A stretch of 64,000 bases of DNA from Pseudoalteromonas rubra (GTDB lineage Bacteria; Pseudomonadota; Gammaproteobacteria; Enterobacterales; Alteromonadaceae), in assembly GCF_005887095.1 (NCBI RefSeq), contig NZ_PNCI01000043.1, positions 1 to 64,000 of the forward strand, written 5' to 3'. Below are positions 42,256 to 55,931 of this stretch, in pieces. How positions within the stretch are numbered: the first letter of the stretch is position 1; each line of letters starts with the position of its first letter. The position numbers and the translations under genes are program-made. A model generated the notes under the pieces. That model worked only from the letters and a program-made list of their open reading frames with translations, searched no databases and was not told the DNA's origin.

Positions 42256-42714
42256 ATGAAACAGCATATCATTGCATTAGTAATGGCATTGGGTTTAAGC
42301 GCCTGTTCGACGGCCCCACATCAGCCAGCGGATAGCAACTCTGGGCAAACGACAACAAGCACTAATGCGTCTCTTGTGATGGACAGGCCGATGTATTTAC
42401 GTGGCGATTTTACTTTGTGGGATGCTGACGAAGTCTATCGGCTAACACAGACTCAGACGGGGTTGTACAGTGTACGGGTGCGCTTTATGAGTCCTGGAAA
42501 AGTGTACGAATTTAAAGTTGCCGATGCGAAATGGACACCAGGATATAACTGTGGTTTTCGCTATGATGGCAAAGTGAGCCTGGGTAAACCGGTTATTGCG
42601 GATTGTGACACTGTGTACAACTACTTTGGATTTATGCCCGACAGAAAGGGGTGGTATCGAATTTCACTGGATTTAAGAGGCGCTACGCCACAGATCATAG
42701 TGCAGCGTGATTAA
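42256..42714 (+). CDS. Lipoprotein with CBM48/pullulanase-accessory-like domain
   Basis: A 152-residue protein with a lipoprotein signal (LGLSAC, Cys17) and a Ser/Thr/Gln-rich linker. Residues about 46-150 resemble the beta-sandwich found beside pullulanase and starch-binding domains: MYLRGDFTLWDADEVYRL, then VYEFKVADAKWTPGYNCG, and a closing beta strand. There is no catalytic domain, so it may bind glucans or act as a small envelope protein. It sits between glyS and the orphan peptide gene. Confidence 0.78.
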   Translation: MKQHIIALVMALGLSACSTAPHQPADSNSGQTTTSTNASLVMDRPMYLRGDFTLWDADEVYRLTQTQTGLYSVRVRFMSPGKVYEFKVADAKWTPGYNCGFRYDGKVSLGKPVIADCDTVYNYFGFMPDRKGWYRISLDLRGATPQIIVQRD

Positions 42715-42732
42715 TACCAATTTCAGTTAATA
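42712..42732. repeat. 21-bp dispersed repeat element end
   Basis: TAATACCAATTTCAGTTAATA begins within the stop codon of the lipoprotein gene. The same sequence with one change (C for G at position 15) occurs at 63807-63827, likewise just downstream of a gene. It may be the end of a small dispersed element. Confidence 0.6.
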
Positions 42733-42842
42733 TCGGGAAAGGTAAATTTGTTGCGTAATTTATTTTGCTCGAATATTGAGCTTTTTGAATTGTCTTGTTA
42801 TTGTTAATTCCGAGTTGAAAAATATAAGAAAAAGGAAATTCA

Positions 42843-43004
42843 ATGAAAATCAAACTAAATAAAAAAGCAGTCAAACAACTTTCTGGCAAGCAAGTTCTGG
42901 CTGAGCAGGCGACACCGGCGATCAATGGTGGTAATCCGCAACAAGAATTAGCGACCTGGCATCGTGGTTGGTACTCTTGCGTTGAATGTCCAATTCTCGT
43001 GTAG
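42843..43004 (+). CDS. Orphan double-glycine leader peptide precursor, CxxC core
   Basis: A 53-residue peptide with ribosome binding site AAAGGAAATTCA before the ATG. Residues 1-30 form a leader starting MKIKLNKKAVKQL and ending PAINGG; the 23-residue core starts NPQQELATWHRGWY and has cysteines 46 and 49 in SCVECP. The leader is of the same kind as that of the peptide gene at 6803-6952 (MKFKVNKKELKNL). No exporter, peptidase or modifying enzyme is adjacent, so it may use the C39 exporter at 1495-3705 (inference). It is followed by its own stem-loop. Confidence 0.82.
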   Translation: MKIKLNKKAVKQLSGKQVLAEQATPAINGGNPQQELATWHRGWYSCVECPILV

Positions 43005-43019
43005 TCCGGGAATTAAAAT

Positions 43020-43044
43020 AGCTGGTGGGGTTGTTGCACCAGCT
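43020..43044. terminator. Stem-loop between the orphan peptide gene and tusA
   Basis: Perfect 8-bp arms AGCTGGTG (43020-43027) and CACCAGCT (43037-43044) lie between two convergent genes. TTTGCC follows on the plus strand and a TATTTTAATT stretch on the minus strand, so it can end transcription from both sides. Confidence 0.72.
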
Positions 43045-43051
43045 TTGCCGG

Positions 43052-43291
43052 TTATCTCCCTTTCTTCACCAGATAGCGATAAGGGACGCTATCCACTTCT
43101 TTTGCCACCAGAGTGTGATCCATAAACTCGCAGAAACTGGGAATGTCCCGGGTGGTAGACGGGTCGTCTGCCAGGATCAACAGGGTTTCACCCTCCTGCA
43201 TTTTCCTCACCTTGCCACGGATCATCATCACGGGCTCAGGGCACCGTAAGCCAATCGCGTCGAGAGTGTGGTCAGTGTTGTCAAAGTTCAT
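43052..43291 (-). CDS. tusA: Sulfur carrier protein TusA
   Basis: Carries persulfide sulfur from IscS for tRNA 2-thiouridine formation. In 79 residues, the active Cys lies in [13 protein letters not shown], with the family's [13 protein letters not shown] and a C-terminal [10 protein letters not shown]. Very close to E. coli TusA in length and motifs. Confidence 0.97.
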   Translation of the reverse strand: MNFDNTDHTLDAIGLRCPEPVMMIRGKVRKMQEGETLLILADDPSTTRDIPSFCEFMDHTLVAKEVDSVPYRYLVKKGR

Positions 43292-43374
43292 GGCAGTACC
43301 CTTTAAAAATAAAGCGCCTATTCTAGCGTGCCTGAAGTGACAAATAAATATGCAAGTTCAGATACCCGATCACG

Positions 43375-43405
43375 AAAAAAGGCAAGCTACACGAAGCAGT
43401 TTGCC
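43375..43405 (-). terminator. Intrinsic terminator after fadA
   Basis: On the minus strand GGCAA and TTGCC arms, with an inner imperfect CTGC/GTAG pairing around TTCGT, are followed by TTTTTT. It lies just beyond the fadA stop codon. Confidence 0.75.
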
Positions 43406-43443
43406 TTGGTCACCAAGTTAAATCTTAGGGAATGTCGTTTAGC

Positions 43444-46777
<3,334 letters not shown>

Positions 46778-47132
46778 ACATGTTCTCCCGTGTTTTTACA
46801 CTGGTACGATGAGTTGTCATTTCATCCAGTGTGGCGTCTTTAAAAGAAAATTGCAATGAAAAATTTACCGCAGGTTTACTGCAAAGGGTTAGGCACAATG
46901 CTAAGGTGGATTCGCTGAATATTTTCCGGGTGGTGTTGTCCGTCCGGACGTTAAGCCACGGGCAAGTTGCGCCATAATAGTCTGATGCTATTGATATGGC
47001 TGTTCAGACTGCACATAGTGCGCCCGGGCAGGGAACTCAGAGAAAGGAAGGTGTTTTGGAGTGAGCCTTTTCCTCAAGCAATTTAGACACCCCAGAACAT
47101 TGACTGCCAACGAAGAGAATGAAAGTTAAAGC
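46778..47132. promoter_or_regulatory. fadB-slt divergent intergenic region
   Basis: About 355 bases holding the promoters for both genes. The only notable symmetry is the palindrome CGTCCGGACG (46941-46950), which could be an operator. I see no match I would trust to a FadR or PsrA site, and no gene. Confidence 0.4.
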
Positions 47133-49037
47133 ATGATGAAACTATGGTTTAATCGTTTAGCTGCCACTTGCCTTGCGGTGTGTGGTGGGGCCTGGAGTCA
47201 CTTAGGGTATGCAGCTGACTCACACCAGGCGTTTAAAGATGCGGAGCGGGTGGCCTGGAGTGGTAACTATCAGGCGTTTAAGAGATCGCTTGCAGAACTC
47301 GATCATCCTCTAAAGCCTTATGTTGAGGCTACTTTTTATAAGCGTCATCCAAAACTTAAGTATCAGGAAGAGATTGGGCGCTTTTTGTCAATATATGATC
47401 ATACCCCACTGGACTGGATGGTACGCAAGAGCTGGCTGAGCTACCTTAAGCGGCGCAACAAAAAAGCCTTGTTTATTGAGCATTATCAGGACACCAGCAA
47501 TGCGGAACTGAAATGTACCTATTTACAGTTTCAACTTGATCTGGGCGCGCCGGAAAAAGCCATTCTGGATCAGGTGGAGCCTTTGTGGGTGGTCGGTAAA
47601 TCACAGCCAAAAGCCTGTGACAAGCTGTTTAGTCAATGGCAAAAAGCCGGGTATCGGACACAAGACCTGGTATGGCAAAGGATCACCCACGCAGCGCAGG
47701 GTGGCCAGGCCTCTTTGCTGAAGTATCTGAAAACCCTGCTGCCGCGCAATGAAGCCTATCTGGCCGATCTGTATCTTAAGGTGCGTCGCGATCCCAGCGC
47801 CTCAGCAGGCTTGTACCGCTACAAGAAGCGTACCGCCAGAGAGGCTGAAATTGCCGTGTATGGTGTGCGCCGCTTGATCTGGCGCGATCCTAAGCTGGCA
47901 CTGCGGGCCTGGGACAAGTTGCAGGAGATGTTTACCTTTACTCAGGCGCAGCACGATAGTGTGGCCTATCGCTTTGCTTTGGCGCTGGCGTCCAAAGGAC
48001 ATGAGCAGGCGAAGTTCTGGTTGAATAAAGTCCCTAAGGAGATGCAAGATAAGAAGCTACGCCAGTGGCTGATGAGTAACATGCTCAAAGAACAGGACTG
48101 GGAAGGGATCGCGGTGTTGTTCACGGGTATGGATAACTTAAGTAACGGGCAAATATACTGGCTGGGCTACAGTTATGCCAAACGTAATCAGATGGAGAAG
48201 GCTCAGGCCTTGTGGCAGGAGATTGCACCAAAACGTGACTACTATGGTTTCCTTGCTGCTGCGCGATTGGACTTACCTGCGCAACTCAATGCTGAGCCAC
48301 TCAATGTGCCGCCCAGTATCGTCGCGAAAGTGTCGCAGGCGCCCGGGTTTAAGCGGGCGAAGGCGCTGTATGAATTGGATCGCTTCACCGCTGCACGGCG
48401 TGAGTGGAATTATCTGACCAATACCTCAAGTACAGCTGAAAAGCTGGCGGCCTCGGTACTGGCGGCCGAGCTCGACTGGTATGACAGCACCATTTATACT
48501 CTGGCGCAGATCAAGGCCTGGAACTATGTCGACCTGCGTTTCCCAATGGCGTTCGATGATTTGTTTGAACGTTACAGTGAGCGCAATGACGTGGACCTGG
48601 CTTGGAGTTTTGCGATCGCCCGCAGAGAAAGTTCGTTTGCCCCGGATGCCCGCTCACATGCAGATGCATATGGGCTGATGCAGCTTTTGCCGAGTACGGC
48701 TAAATATGTTGCTAAATCAAGGGTATCTACGCGTCAGTTGATGAAGCCCGCCACCAATATTCGCCTTGGTACAGATTACCTCGATTATCTTAAAGGTAAG
48801 AACAAGGGCAATGAGATCCTCGCTACGGCTTCTTATAATGCTGGCTTTCATCGGGTGAAACGTTGGATCCCACAAGAAGCCATGCCAGCGGAGTTATGGA
48901 TAGAGTTGATCCCATACCGGGAAACCCGTGATTACGTGAAGAATGTGATGGCGTACCGCCAGGTTTATCACACTAAACTGGGGCGGGATGGTAATATCCT
49001 GGCCGGGATCCTGGATATGCAGATCGGTGGTAAGTAA
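47133..49037 (+). CDS. slt: Soluble lytic murein transglycosylase
   Basis: Cleaves peptidoglycan glycan strands to form 1,6-anhydro products in the periplasm. It has 634 residues: a signal peptide (MKLWFNRLAATCLAVCGGAW), a long alpha-helical superhelix (about 30-470), and a C-terminal SLT domain with catalytic Glu499 in ARRESSFAP and the AYGLMQLLPSTAK and NIRLGTDYL motifs. Close to E. coli Slt70 in size. Confidence 0.96.
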   Translation: MMKLWFNRLAATCLAVCGGAWSHLGYAADSHQAFKDAERVAWSGNYQAFKRSLAELDHPLKPYVEATFYKRHPKLKYQEEIGRFLSIYDHTPLDWMVRKSWLSYLKRRNKKALFIEHYQDTSNAELKCTYLQFQLDLGAPEKAILDQVEPLWVVGKSQPKACDKLFSQWQKAGYRTQDLVWQRITHAAQGGQASLLKYLKTLLPRNEAYLADLYLKVRRDPSASAGLYRYKKRTAREAEIAVYGVRRLIWRDPKLALRAWDKLQEMFTFTQAQHDSVAYRFALALASKGHEQAKFWLNKVPKEMQDKKLRQWLMSNMLKEQDWEGIAVLFTGMDNLSNGQIYWLGYSYAKRNQMEKAQALWQEIAPKRDYYGFLAAARLDLPAQLNAEPLNVPPSIVAKVSQAPGFKRAKALYELDRFTAARREWNYLTNTSSTAEKLAASVLAAELDWYDSTIYTLAQIKAWNYVDLRFPMAFDDLFERYSERNDVDLAWSFAIARRESSFAPDARSHADAYGLMQLLPSTAKYVAKSRVSTRQLMKPATNIRLGTDYLDYLKGKNKGNEILATASYNAGFHRVKRWIPQEAMPAELWIELIPYRETRDYVKNVMAYRQVYHTKLGRDGNILAGILDMQIGGK

Positions 49038-49140
49038 ACACAGATTTGTTGGTCTGTCTCGCAACAGCGAGGCCGACCGCAGCCCACTTTACTTCTTTAA
49101 ATCGGTAGCGCTATGTTAGACTCAGTCACAAGCGAATTAA

Positions 49141-50484
<1,344 letters not shown>

Positions 50485-50556
50485 GCTTTGCCCTGCACCA
50501 AACTGAACTATGTTAAACTGGGAGCCAAGTGCTCCCTGTGTTTTTGTTGAATACTC

Positions 50557-51174
50557 ATGTCTGAATACGCCATTCCCAGCAGTTCTATTTCCCATCACGA
50601 AGAAATCAAAAAAAGCACCTTTATTGTGCATATTGCCCATACCCCGACAATCGCTGATGCCAAGGCATTTATTCGTTCTATTAACGAGCAGTATCCGGAT
50701 GCGCGACATAACTGCTGGGCTCATATAGCGGGAGCGCCGGGCGGCAGCCATGTATTGGGCTTTTCAGACGATGGGGAACCCAATGGGACGGCAGGAAAGC
50801 CGATGCTGAACGTACTACTTGGCTCCGGGTTAGGTGAGATCACCGCGGTCACAACCCGTTATTTTGGCGGGATTAAGCTGGGAACAGGCGGCTTGGTGAG
50901 AGCCTATGGCGGGACGCTCAACAATGCCCTGAATACGCTACCTACTCAAATAAAGATCCCCGCAAGCAAGTTGGTAGGTGAATCTGACTATGCGCTACAG
51001 GGGAACATAGAGCAGCACTTCAGTAGCCAGTACACCGTGCTGAGTATAGATAAACAGTATGGCGCAACGATTCAGTGGGAAATTGAACTCGACAGCAGAG
51101 AGGCCAAAGCCGCCATCGCGTCAGTATATGATCTTACTCATGGAGCAGTCTCTCTGACCCTCAAAGAGCCCTGA
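50557..51174 (+). CDS. yigZ: YigZ/IMPACT family protein
   Basis: A conserved protein of the UPF0029/Impact fold, 205 residues. The signature GEPNGTAGKPMLNVLLGSGL with TTRYFGGIKLGTGGLVRAYG is complete. Its biochemical role is not firmly known; it is often found beside pepQ and trkH, as here. Confidence 0.93.
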   Translation: MSEYAIPSSSISHHEEIKKSTFIVHIAHTPTIADAKAFIRSINEQYPDARHNCWAHIAGAPGGSHVLGFSDDGEPNGTAGKPMLNVLLGSGLGEITAVTTRYFGGIKLGTGGLVRAYGGTLNNALNTLPTQIKIPASKLVGESDYALQGNIEQHFSSQYTVLSIDKQYGATIQWEIELDSREAKAAIASVYDLTHGAVSLTLKEP

Positions 51175-51250
51175 GCGGGGTTTCGCGGTTTACTAACCGA
51201 GTGATGTATTAGACAATCAGGTGTAATTACAATAACTCGCGAATCGCGCT

Positions 51251-52702
51251 ATGCAATTTCGTACCATTATAAAGATACTCGGACAGCTTGTTGCGCTCTT
51301 TAGTCTGACTATGGTGCCACCGGCGCTGGTGTCTTTGATCTATAAGGACGGCGGCGGTGTGCCGTTTGTTCTGGCATTTATCTTTAGTGTCCTGATTGGC
51401 CTGATGGCCTACTACCCAAACCGCAAAGAGCAGGGCGATCTGAAAGCCAGAGAGGGCTTTTTGATCGTGGTTTTGTTCTGGCTGGTACTGGGCGCCTTCG
51501 CGGCCGTGCCGCTGATCTTCTTAAGCGAACCTAATTTGTCGTTTGCCGATGCCGTCTTTGAGGCGTTTTCCGGTCTGACAACCACAGGCGCGACGGTCCT
51601 GACAGGTATCGAGTATTTACCTAAGTCGGTGCTTTTCTATCGCCAGCAACTGCAGTGGCTCGGCGGTATGGGGATCATTGTACTGGCCGTTGCCGTACTG
51701 CCTATGCTCGGCGTAGGTGGCATGCAGCTGTACCGGGCAGAAACGCCAGGGCCGGTCAAGGATTCCAAGATGACGCCGCGCATTGCCGATACCGCCAAGC
51801 ATTTATGGTATATCTATGTGACGCTGACTCTGGCCTGTACGCTGGCGTATGCCTGGGCAGGCATGAGCTGGTTTGATGCCATTTGTCATGCCTTTGCGAC
51901 CATCGCCATTGGGGGGTTCTCAACCTATGACGCCTCGATAGGCTACTTCGACAGCCCAATGATCAATGCCATTTGTGTGTTCTTCCTGCTTATTGCTGCG
52001 GCTAACTTCTCTTTGCATTATGCGGCCGTGGCGGGTCGGAATATCAAAGTCTATTTCAGAGATCCTGAACTCAAAGTCTTTTTGTTTATTCAGCTGGCGC
52101 TGGTGGTGCTGTGTTTTGCGGTGCTGTCGTCCAAGCAGGTATACAGCAATGGGGATGAAACCCTGGATCATGCTTTGTTTCAGGCGGTCTCTATCAGCAC
52201 CACCGCCGGCTTTGCCACCGACAGCTTTGCAGCCTGGCCTTTGTTCCTGCCAATTCTGCTGATTTTTTCCAGCTTTATTGGAGGCTGTGCGGGCTCCACG
52301 GGCGGCGGTATGAAAGTAGTGCGGGTATTTTTACTCTATCTGCAGGGGATCCGGGAGCTTAATCGCCTGGTTCATCCGCGTGCTATCTATTCTATTAAGT
52401 TAGGTCGTAAAGCGTTGCCCGACAAGGTTGTCGAAGCGGTATGGGGCTTTTTCTCAGCCTATGCATTGGTATTTGTGATCATCATGATTGCACTGCTGGG
52501 TACCGGACTGGATAACATCACAGCTTTCTCTGCCACTGCGGCCTGTCTGAATAATTTGGGTCCGGGCCTGGGCGATGTAGCCGCACATTATGGGGACATT
52601 CCTGATTCTGCTAAATGGATCCTGACCATCGCTATGGTCTTCGGCCGCCTCGAGATCTTCACCTTACTGGTTCTGTTCACCCCCACGTTCTGGCGTGGGT
52701 GA
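51251..52702 (+). CDS. trkH: Trk potassium uptake membrane subunit TrkH
   Basis: The potassium-conducting subunit: 483 residues, the E. coli length. It shows the four pore-loop repeats, including SGLTTTGATVLTG, FATIAIGGFSTYD, ISTTAGFATDSF and AACLNNLGPGLGD. Its regulator TrkA is encoded about 2 kb away on the other strand. A short stem-loop (CCCACG and CGTGGG, 52682-52699) overlaps the stop codon. Confidence 0.97.
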   Translation: MQFRTIIKILGQLVALFSLTMVPPALVSLIYKDGGGVPFVLAFIFSVLIGLMAYYPNRKEQGDLKAREGFLIVVLFWLVLGAFAAVPLIFLSEPNLSFADAVFEAFSGLTTTGATVLTGIEYLPKSVLFYRQQLQWLGGMGIIVLAVAVLPMLGVGGMQLYRAETPGPVKDSKMTPRIADTAKHLWYIYVTLTLACTLAYAWAGMSWFDAICHAFATIAIGGFSTYDASIGYFDSPMINAICVFFLLIAAANFSLHYAAVAGRNIKVYFRDPELKVFLFIQLALVVLCFAVLSSKQVYSNGDETLDHALFQAVSISTTAGFATDSFAAWPLFLPILLIFSSFIGGCAGSTGGGMKVVRVFLLYLQGIRELNRLVHPRAIYSIKLGRKALPDKVVEAVWGFFSAYALVFVIIMIALLGTGLDNITAFSATAACLNNLGPGLGDVAAHYGDIPDSAKWILTIAMVFGRLEIFTLLVLFTPTFWRG

Positions 52703-53236
52703 GGTCAGACCGATATGCCAGTGGCATATCGCAGCTGGCCGAACGCGAGACCGGGGGCGCCGAGCCTTGGACGGTCGAGCCGGAATACACCGCCACGGAT
52801 GGCTTTCTGCACCAATCTAAATTAGCTGGCCGAACGCGAGGCCGGGGGCGCTGAGCCTTGGATGGTCGAGCTACAATACAGCCATGGGTGGCATTGGATA
52901 CCTATCGCTTGCTCACCCGAACATTGATGACCTCCTAAACTGATAGAACCTGATAAAGGTATATTTGTAAATTAAACGCACTTTTTTCATCTGTATGCAT
53001 AATCTTTAAAATAATAAGAGTGACTACAAATCAGAGGGTTAGAAGATGCTGTGTAAATTTCTACCTTTCTTTGGTTAACTCCGGTTAAAAAAATATATCA
53101 AAAAACGCAAAAAATGCATTTTTTCATTAGCGCTGATGTCATATTTGTATCGTCAGGGTTAAATCCCTATTTTTATAGTCTACCCACACAGGAAGGTGGG
53201 TGTTGCCAGATAACAAAACTATGAGGAATGGCCGAG
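52703..53236. other. trkH downstream intergenic region
   Basis: About 530 bases. The first part has a perfect 9-bp hairpin, CGATATGCC and GGCATATCG around AGT (52711-52731), probably ending trkH transcription, then two GC-rich direct repeats. From 52920 on it is AT-rich and should carry the promoter of the next gene. I see no gene; a frame through the repeats (52615-52854) overlaps trkH out of frame. Confidence 0.55.
52733..52892. repeat. Two direct copies of a ~70-bp GC-rich unit
   Basis: AGCTGGCCGAACGCGAG starts copy 1 at 52733 and copy 2 at 52824, a period of 91 bases. The similarity continues through CCGGGGGCGC-GAGCCTTGGA-GGTCGAGC with few changes and decays after about 70 bases. Composition is more GC-rich than the flanks. 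The origin of the unit is unknown. Confidence 0.78.
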
Positions 53237-53719
53237 ATGTTTGCCATGTCACATCAAAATAAATACAAAGCAATACAAGCAGGGATAGTCAGCCAGGTAA
53301 ATCTGACCGACGGCGCCAGCGACTTAACCAACTGTGTGGCTCAGCTAAATCAGTATATGAGTGGGGCTGGGTGTTTGCAGTATGATCATTGTCTTCCGTC
53401 GGCCCACGGCAGTGTACCACTTTTGCGCTATGATGGTGTCGAAGTCAGCGAGTGTGTGATTGGTATTATCTCCGAGAATGCCTTGTGGCAAACGCGTACT
53501 TTGCCACCTTTGGTTATGAAAGACCAAACTGGTCGTCTGACACCCAGTGCACATGAGCAGACGCTCGGGATTACCTTTATCACGAAGCGCAATGGCGAAC
53601 CTATGCTGTTTTTCACTGAGCACTATGAGCAGCACCTGGCGTTAAGCACGCTGGAAGCGCAAAGCCGTATGATGTCGCTCAGAGATGCTGCTGTATTATT
53701 GAAAGGATACTTGCAATAA
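53237..53719 (+). CDS. Hypothetical protein
   Basis: A protein of 160 residues that I do not recognise. There is no signal peptide or membrane helix. Two cysteine pairs near the N-terminal half (around NCVAQLNQYMSGAGC and YDHCLPSAHG) and a hydrophobic strand VSECVIGIISENALW are the visible features. I chose the ATG at 53237 because GAGGA lies 9 bases upstream; ATGs at 53228 and 53246 are also in frame. It is followed by the PilZ gene. Confidence 0.6.
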   Translation: MFAMSHQNKYKAIQAGIVSQVNLTDGASDLTNCVAQLNQYMSGAGCLQYDHCLPSAHGSVPLLRYDGVEVSECVIGIISENALWQTRTLPPLVMKDQTGRLTPSAHEQTLGITFITKRNGEPMLFFTEHYEQHLALSTLEAQSRMMSLRDAAVLLKGYLQ

Positions 53720-53810
53720 GACTAAAGCAGCCCCTTTATAGGGTACTTGCCGTTATCTAAAAGGGATTTTACTGCTACACTATGGGCAGTGTCGTTAGTA
53801 GGGTTACAAG

Positions 53811-54497
53811 ATGTTAAGGCGTAAAACGCAGCGGAGCAGGAAGCATTTATCGCAGATCCCGGCAGGCAGTTTGATTGATATTGAAATTGTGATGCCAGCG
53901 AGTCGCAAACGCGTCCGTACAGAGTTTATCGGGGTGCTTGAAGACCAGTATATTATTTTAAACTATCCCAACCCTAAGCGACTCGGCGCGGCGGCAGATT
54001 ATGTGAAGACAGGAACGGAAATCATTGTCCGGGCCCTGCCAGAAGACAGCGATGGTCAGATCATTGCTTTCAAAGAGAACATTAAAGCCATTAGTAATCA
54101 CCCCGCGCGGCTTATTTTTCTTTATTACCCTCATGAAGTACAAACTTATCAGCTGCGCGCCCAAACCCGTGTACCTGCCCTTATACCCGCCATATTACAG
54201 TTGTCAGACTACAATGAAGTGGGTGTGATAAAAGACATTTCTCTGTCAGGCATGATGTTTGATATTCAAAAAGAGCATTTGCCCGACGATCTGGAGTCAG
54301 AAAACTGTGAAGTGCTGATTGAGGGCAAAGACGACAATGCCTCCGCGATAAAAGGCAAAGTGTGTCGTATTATAGAAAGTGCAGAGGGTAATGTGTCTTT
54401 AGGTATCCAGGTTGTGGGTCCGGATACGACCATTAAAGCAGTGCTAAAAGACTATTTGATCGATTTGTCGATTTTGTCTGATGAAGGTGAGAGCTAG
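53811..54497 (+). CDS. PilZ-domain protein with N-terminal flagellar-brake-like domain
   Basis: A 228-residue cytoplasmic protein, probably binding cyclic di-GMP. The C-terminal half has both PilZ signatures: RxxxR as RAQTR (116-120) and (D/N)xSxxG as DISLSG (142-147). The N-terminal half (GSLIDIEIVMP, FIGVLEDQYIILNYP) resembles the YcgR/PilZN domain. It might link the second messenger to motility or surface behaviour; no target is encoded nearby. Confidence 0.85.
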   Translation: MLRRKTQRSRKHLSQIPAGSLIDIEIVMPASRKRVRTEFIGVLEDQYIILNYPNPKRLGAAADYVKTGTEIIVRALPEDSDGQIIAFKENIKAISNHPARLIFLYYPHEVQTYQLRAQTRVPALIPAILQLSDYNEVGVIKDISLSGMMFDIQKEHLPDDLESENCEVLIEGKDDNASAIKGKVCRIIESAEGNVSLGIQVVGPDTTIKAVLKDYLIDLSILSDEGES

Positions 54498-54537
54498 CTG
54501 ATCGGCATAAAGCCAGACCAGCTAGATAGCTAACCGC

Positions 54538-55914
54538 TTACACAAACAGTGCGCTGACCTGGAAGAGCTTTTCAACCACGCCAATCTGCTTTTTGTCGAT
54601 CAGGAACATGATGACATGATCGCCCGACAGGATAATGGTGTCATCGTGGGCGATCAGTACTTCGTCGTCACGGACGATAGCGCCAATGGTAGTGCCCGCT
54701 GGTAGCTTGATGTCCCGAATCGCACGGCCCACCACTTTTGAGGTGTTTTCGTCACCATGAGCTACCGCTTCAATGGCCTCAGCAGCACCCTTACGTAGTG
54801 AGTAAACGTTTACTATATCACCACGTCTGACATGCGTGAGCAAAGCCGAAATAGTCGCTTGCTGAGGTGAGATAGCAATGTCGATTTCTCCTCCCTGCAC
54901 CAGGTCAACATAAGCACCTCGCTGAATGAGAACCATGGTTTTCTGGGCACCCATACGTTTAGCGAGCATGGCAGCCATGATGTTCGCTTCATCGTCATTG
55001 GTGACGGCAATAAAGACATCGACCTGTTCGATGTGCTCTTCGGATAACAACTCCTGATCTGAAGCATCTCCACAGAACACCACCGTATTGTCGAGCATTT
55101 CAGACAGAGAAGAGGCCCTGTCAAGATTACGCTCAATCAGCTTAACGCTGTGATTTTTCTCCAACGATCTCGCCAATCCCGCGCCGATATTACCGCCACC
55201 GGCAATCATAATTTTTCGATACGAACGTTCGAGTTTCTGCAGTTCATTCATAACTGCACGAATGTGCTTGGTTGCCGCGATAAAGAATACTTCATCATCG
55301 GCCTCTATCACTGTGGTACCCAAAGGTTTGATGGCTTTACCCTGACGATAAATCGCTGCCACCCGAGTATCAACATTGGGAATATGCTCTTTCAGCGCAG
55401 ACAGGGCATAGCCAACCAACAGGCCACCATAATAGGCTTTAACGGCAACCAGCGATAACATACCATCAGCAAACTGCAGCACCTGCAATGCACCTGGGTA
55501 ATCGATCAGACGACGAATATAACGGGTAACCAATTGCTCCGGTGCTATATAGTGGTCAACCGGCAGGTCGTCGTTATGAAAGAGCTTTTCCCGATACTTC
55601 AGGTATTGCTCAGAGCGGATCCGGGCAATTTTGGTGGGCGTATTAAAAATACTGTAGGCCACCTGACAGGCGATCATATTGACCTCGTCCGAGCTGGTCA
55701 CCGCAATGACCATATCGGCATCTTCGGCACCGGCTTGCCTGAGGACATCTGGATGTGCACTGTGTCCCGTTACGCCTTGCAGATCATATTTGTCCTGCAA
55801 TTCCCTCAGTCTCTCTCCGTCAATGTCTACGACGGTAATTTCGTTCTGTTCGCCGACCAAGTTTTCGGCCAGTGTACCGCCGACTTGTCCGGCGCCTAAG
55901 ATGATGATTTTCAT
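54538..55914 (-). CDS. trkA: Trk potassium transporter NAD-binding regulator TrkA
   Basis: A 458-residue peripheral subunit gating TrkH, the same length as in E. coli. It is a tandem RCK protein: two Rossmann domains, [15 protein letters not shown] near residue 4 and [15 protein letters not shown] near 236, each followed by a TrkA-C domain. It is the last gene of the def-fmt-rsmB-trkA group, an arrangement also seen in E. coli. Confidence 0.98.
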   Translation of the reverse strand: MKIIILGAGQVGGTLAENLVGEQNEITVVDIDGERLRELQDKYDLQGVTGHSAHPDVLRQAGAEDADMVIAVTSSDEVNMIACQVAYSIFNTPTKIARIRSEQYLKYREKLFHNDDLPVDHYIAPEQLVTRYIRRLIDYPGALQVLQFADGMLSLVAVKAYYGGLLVGYALSALKEHIPNVDTRVAAIYRQGKAIKPLGTTVIEADDEVFFIAATKHIRAVMNELQKLERSYRKIMIAGGGNIGAGLARSLEKNHSVKLIERNLDRASSLSEMLDNTVVFCGDASDQELLSEEHIEQVDVFIAVTNDDEANIMAAMLAKRMGAQKTMVLIQRGAYVDLVQGGEIDIAISPQQATISALLTHVRRGDIVNVYSLRKGAAEAIEAVAHGDENTSKVVGRAIRDIKLPAGTTIGAIVRDDEVLIAHDDTIILSGDHVIMFLIDKKQIGVVEKLFQVSALFV

Positions 55915-55931
55915 AAGCTAGTCTAGCGCTA

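Noticed and set aside
46941-46950. CGTCCGGACG palindrome as a FadR or PsrA operator for fadBA
   Set aside because: It does not match either consensus well enough, and a 10-bp GC palindrome can arise by chance.
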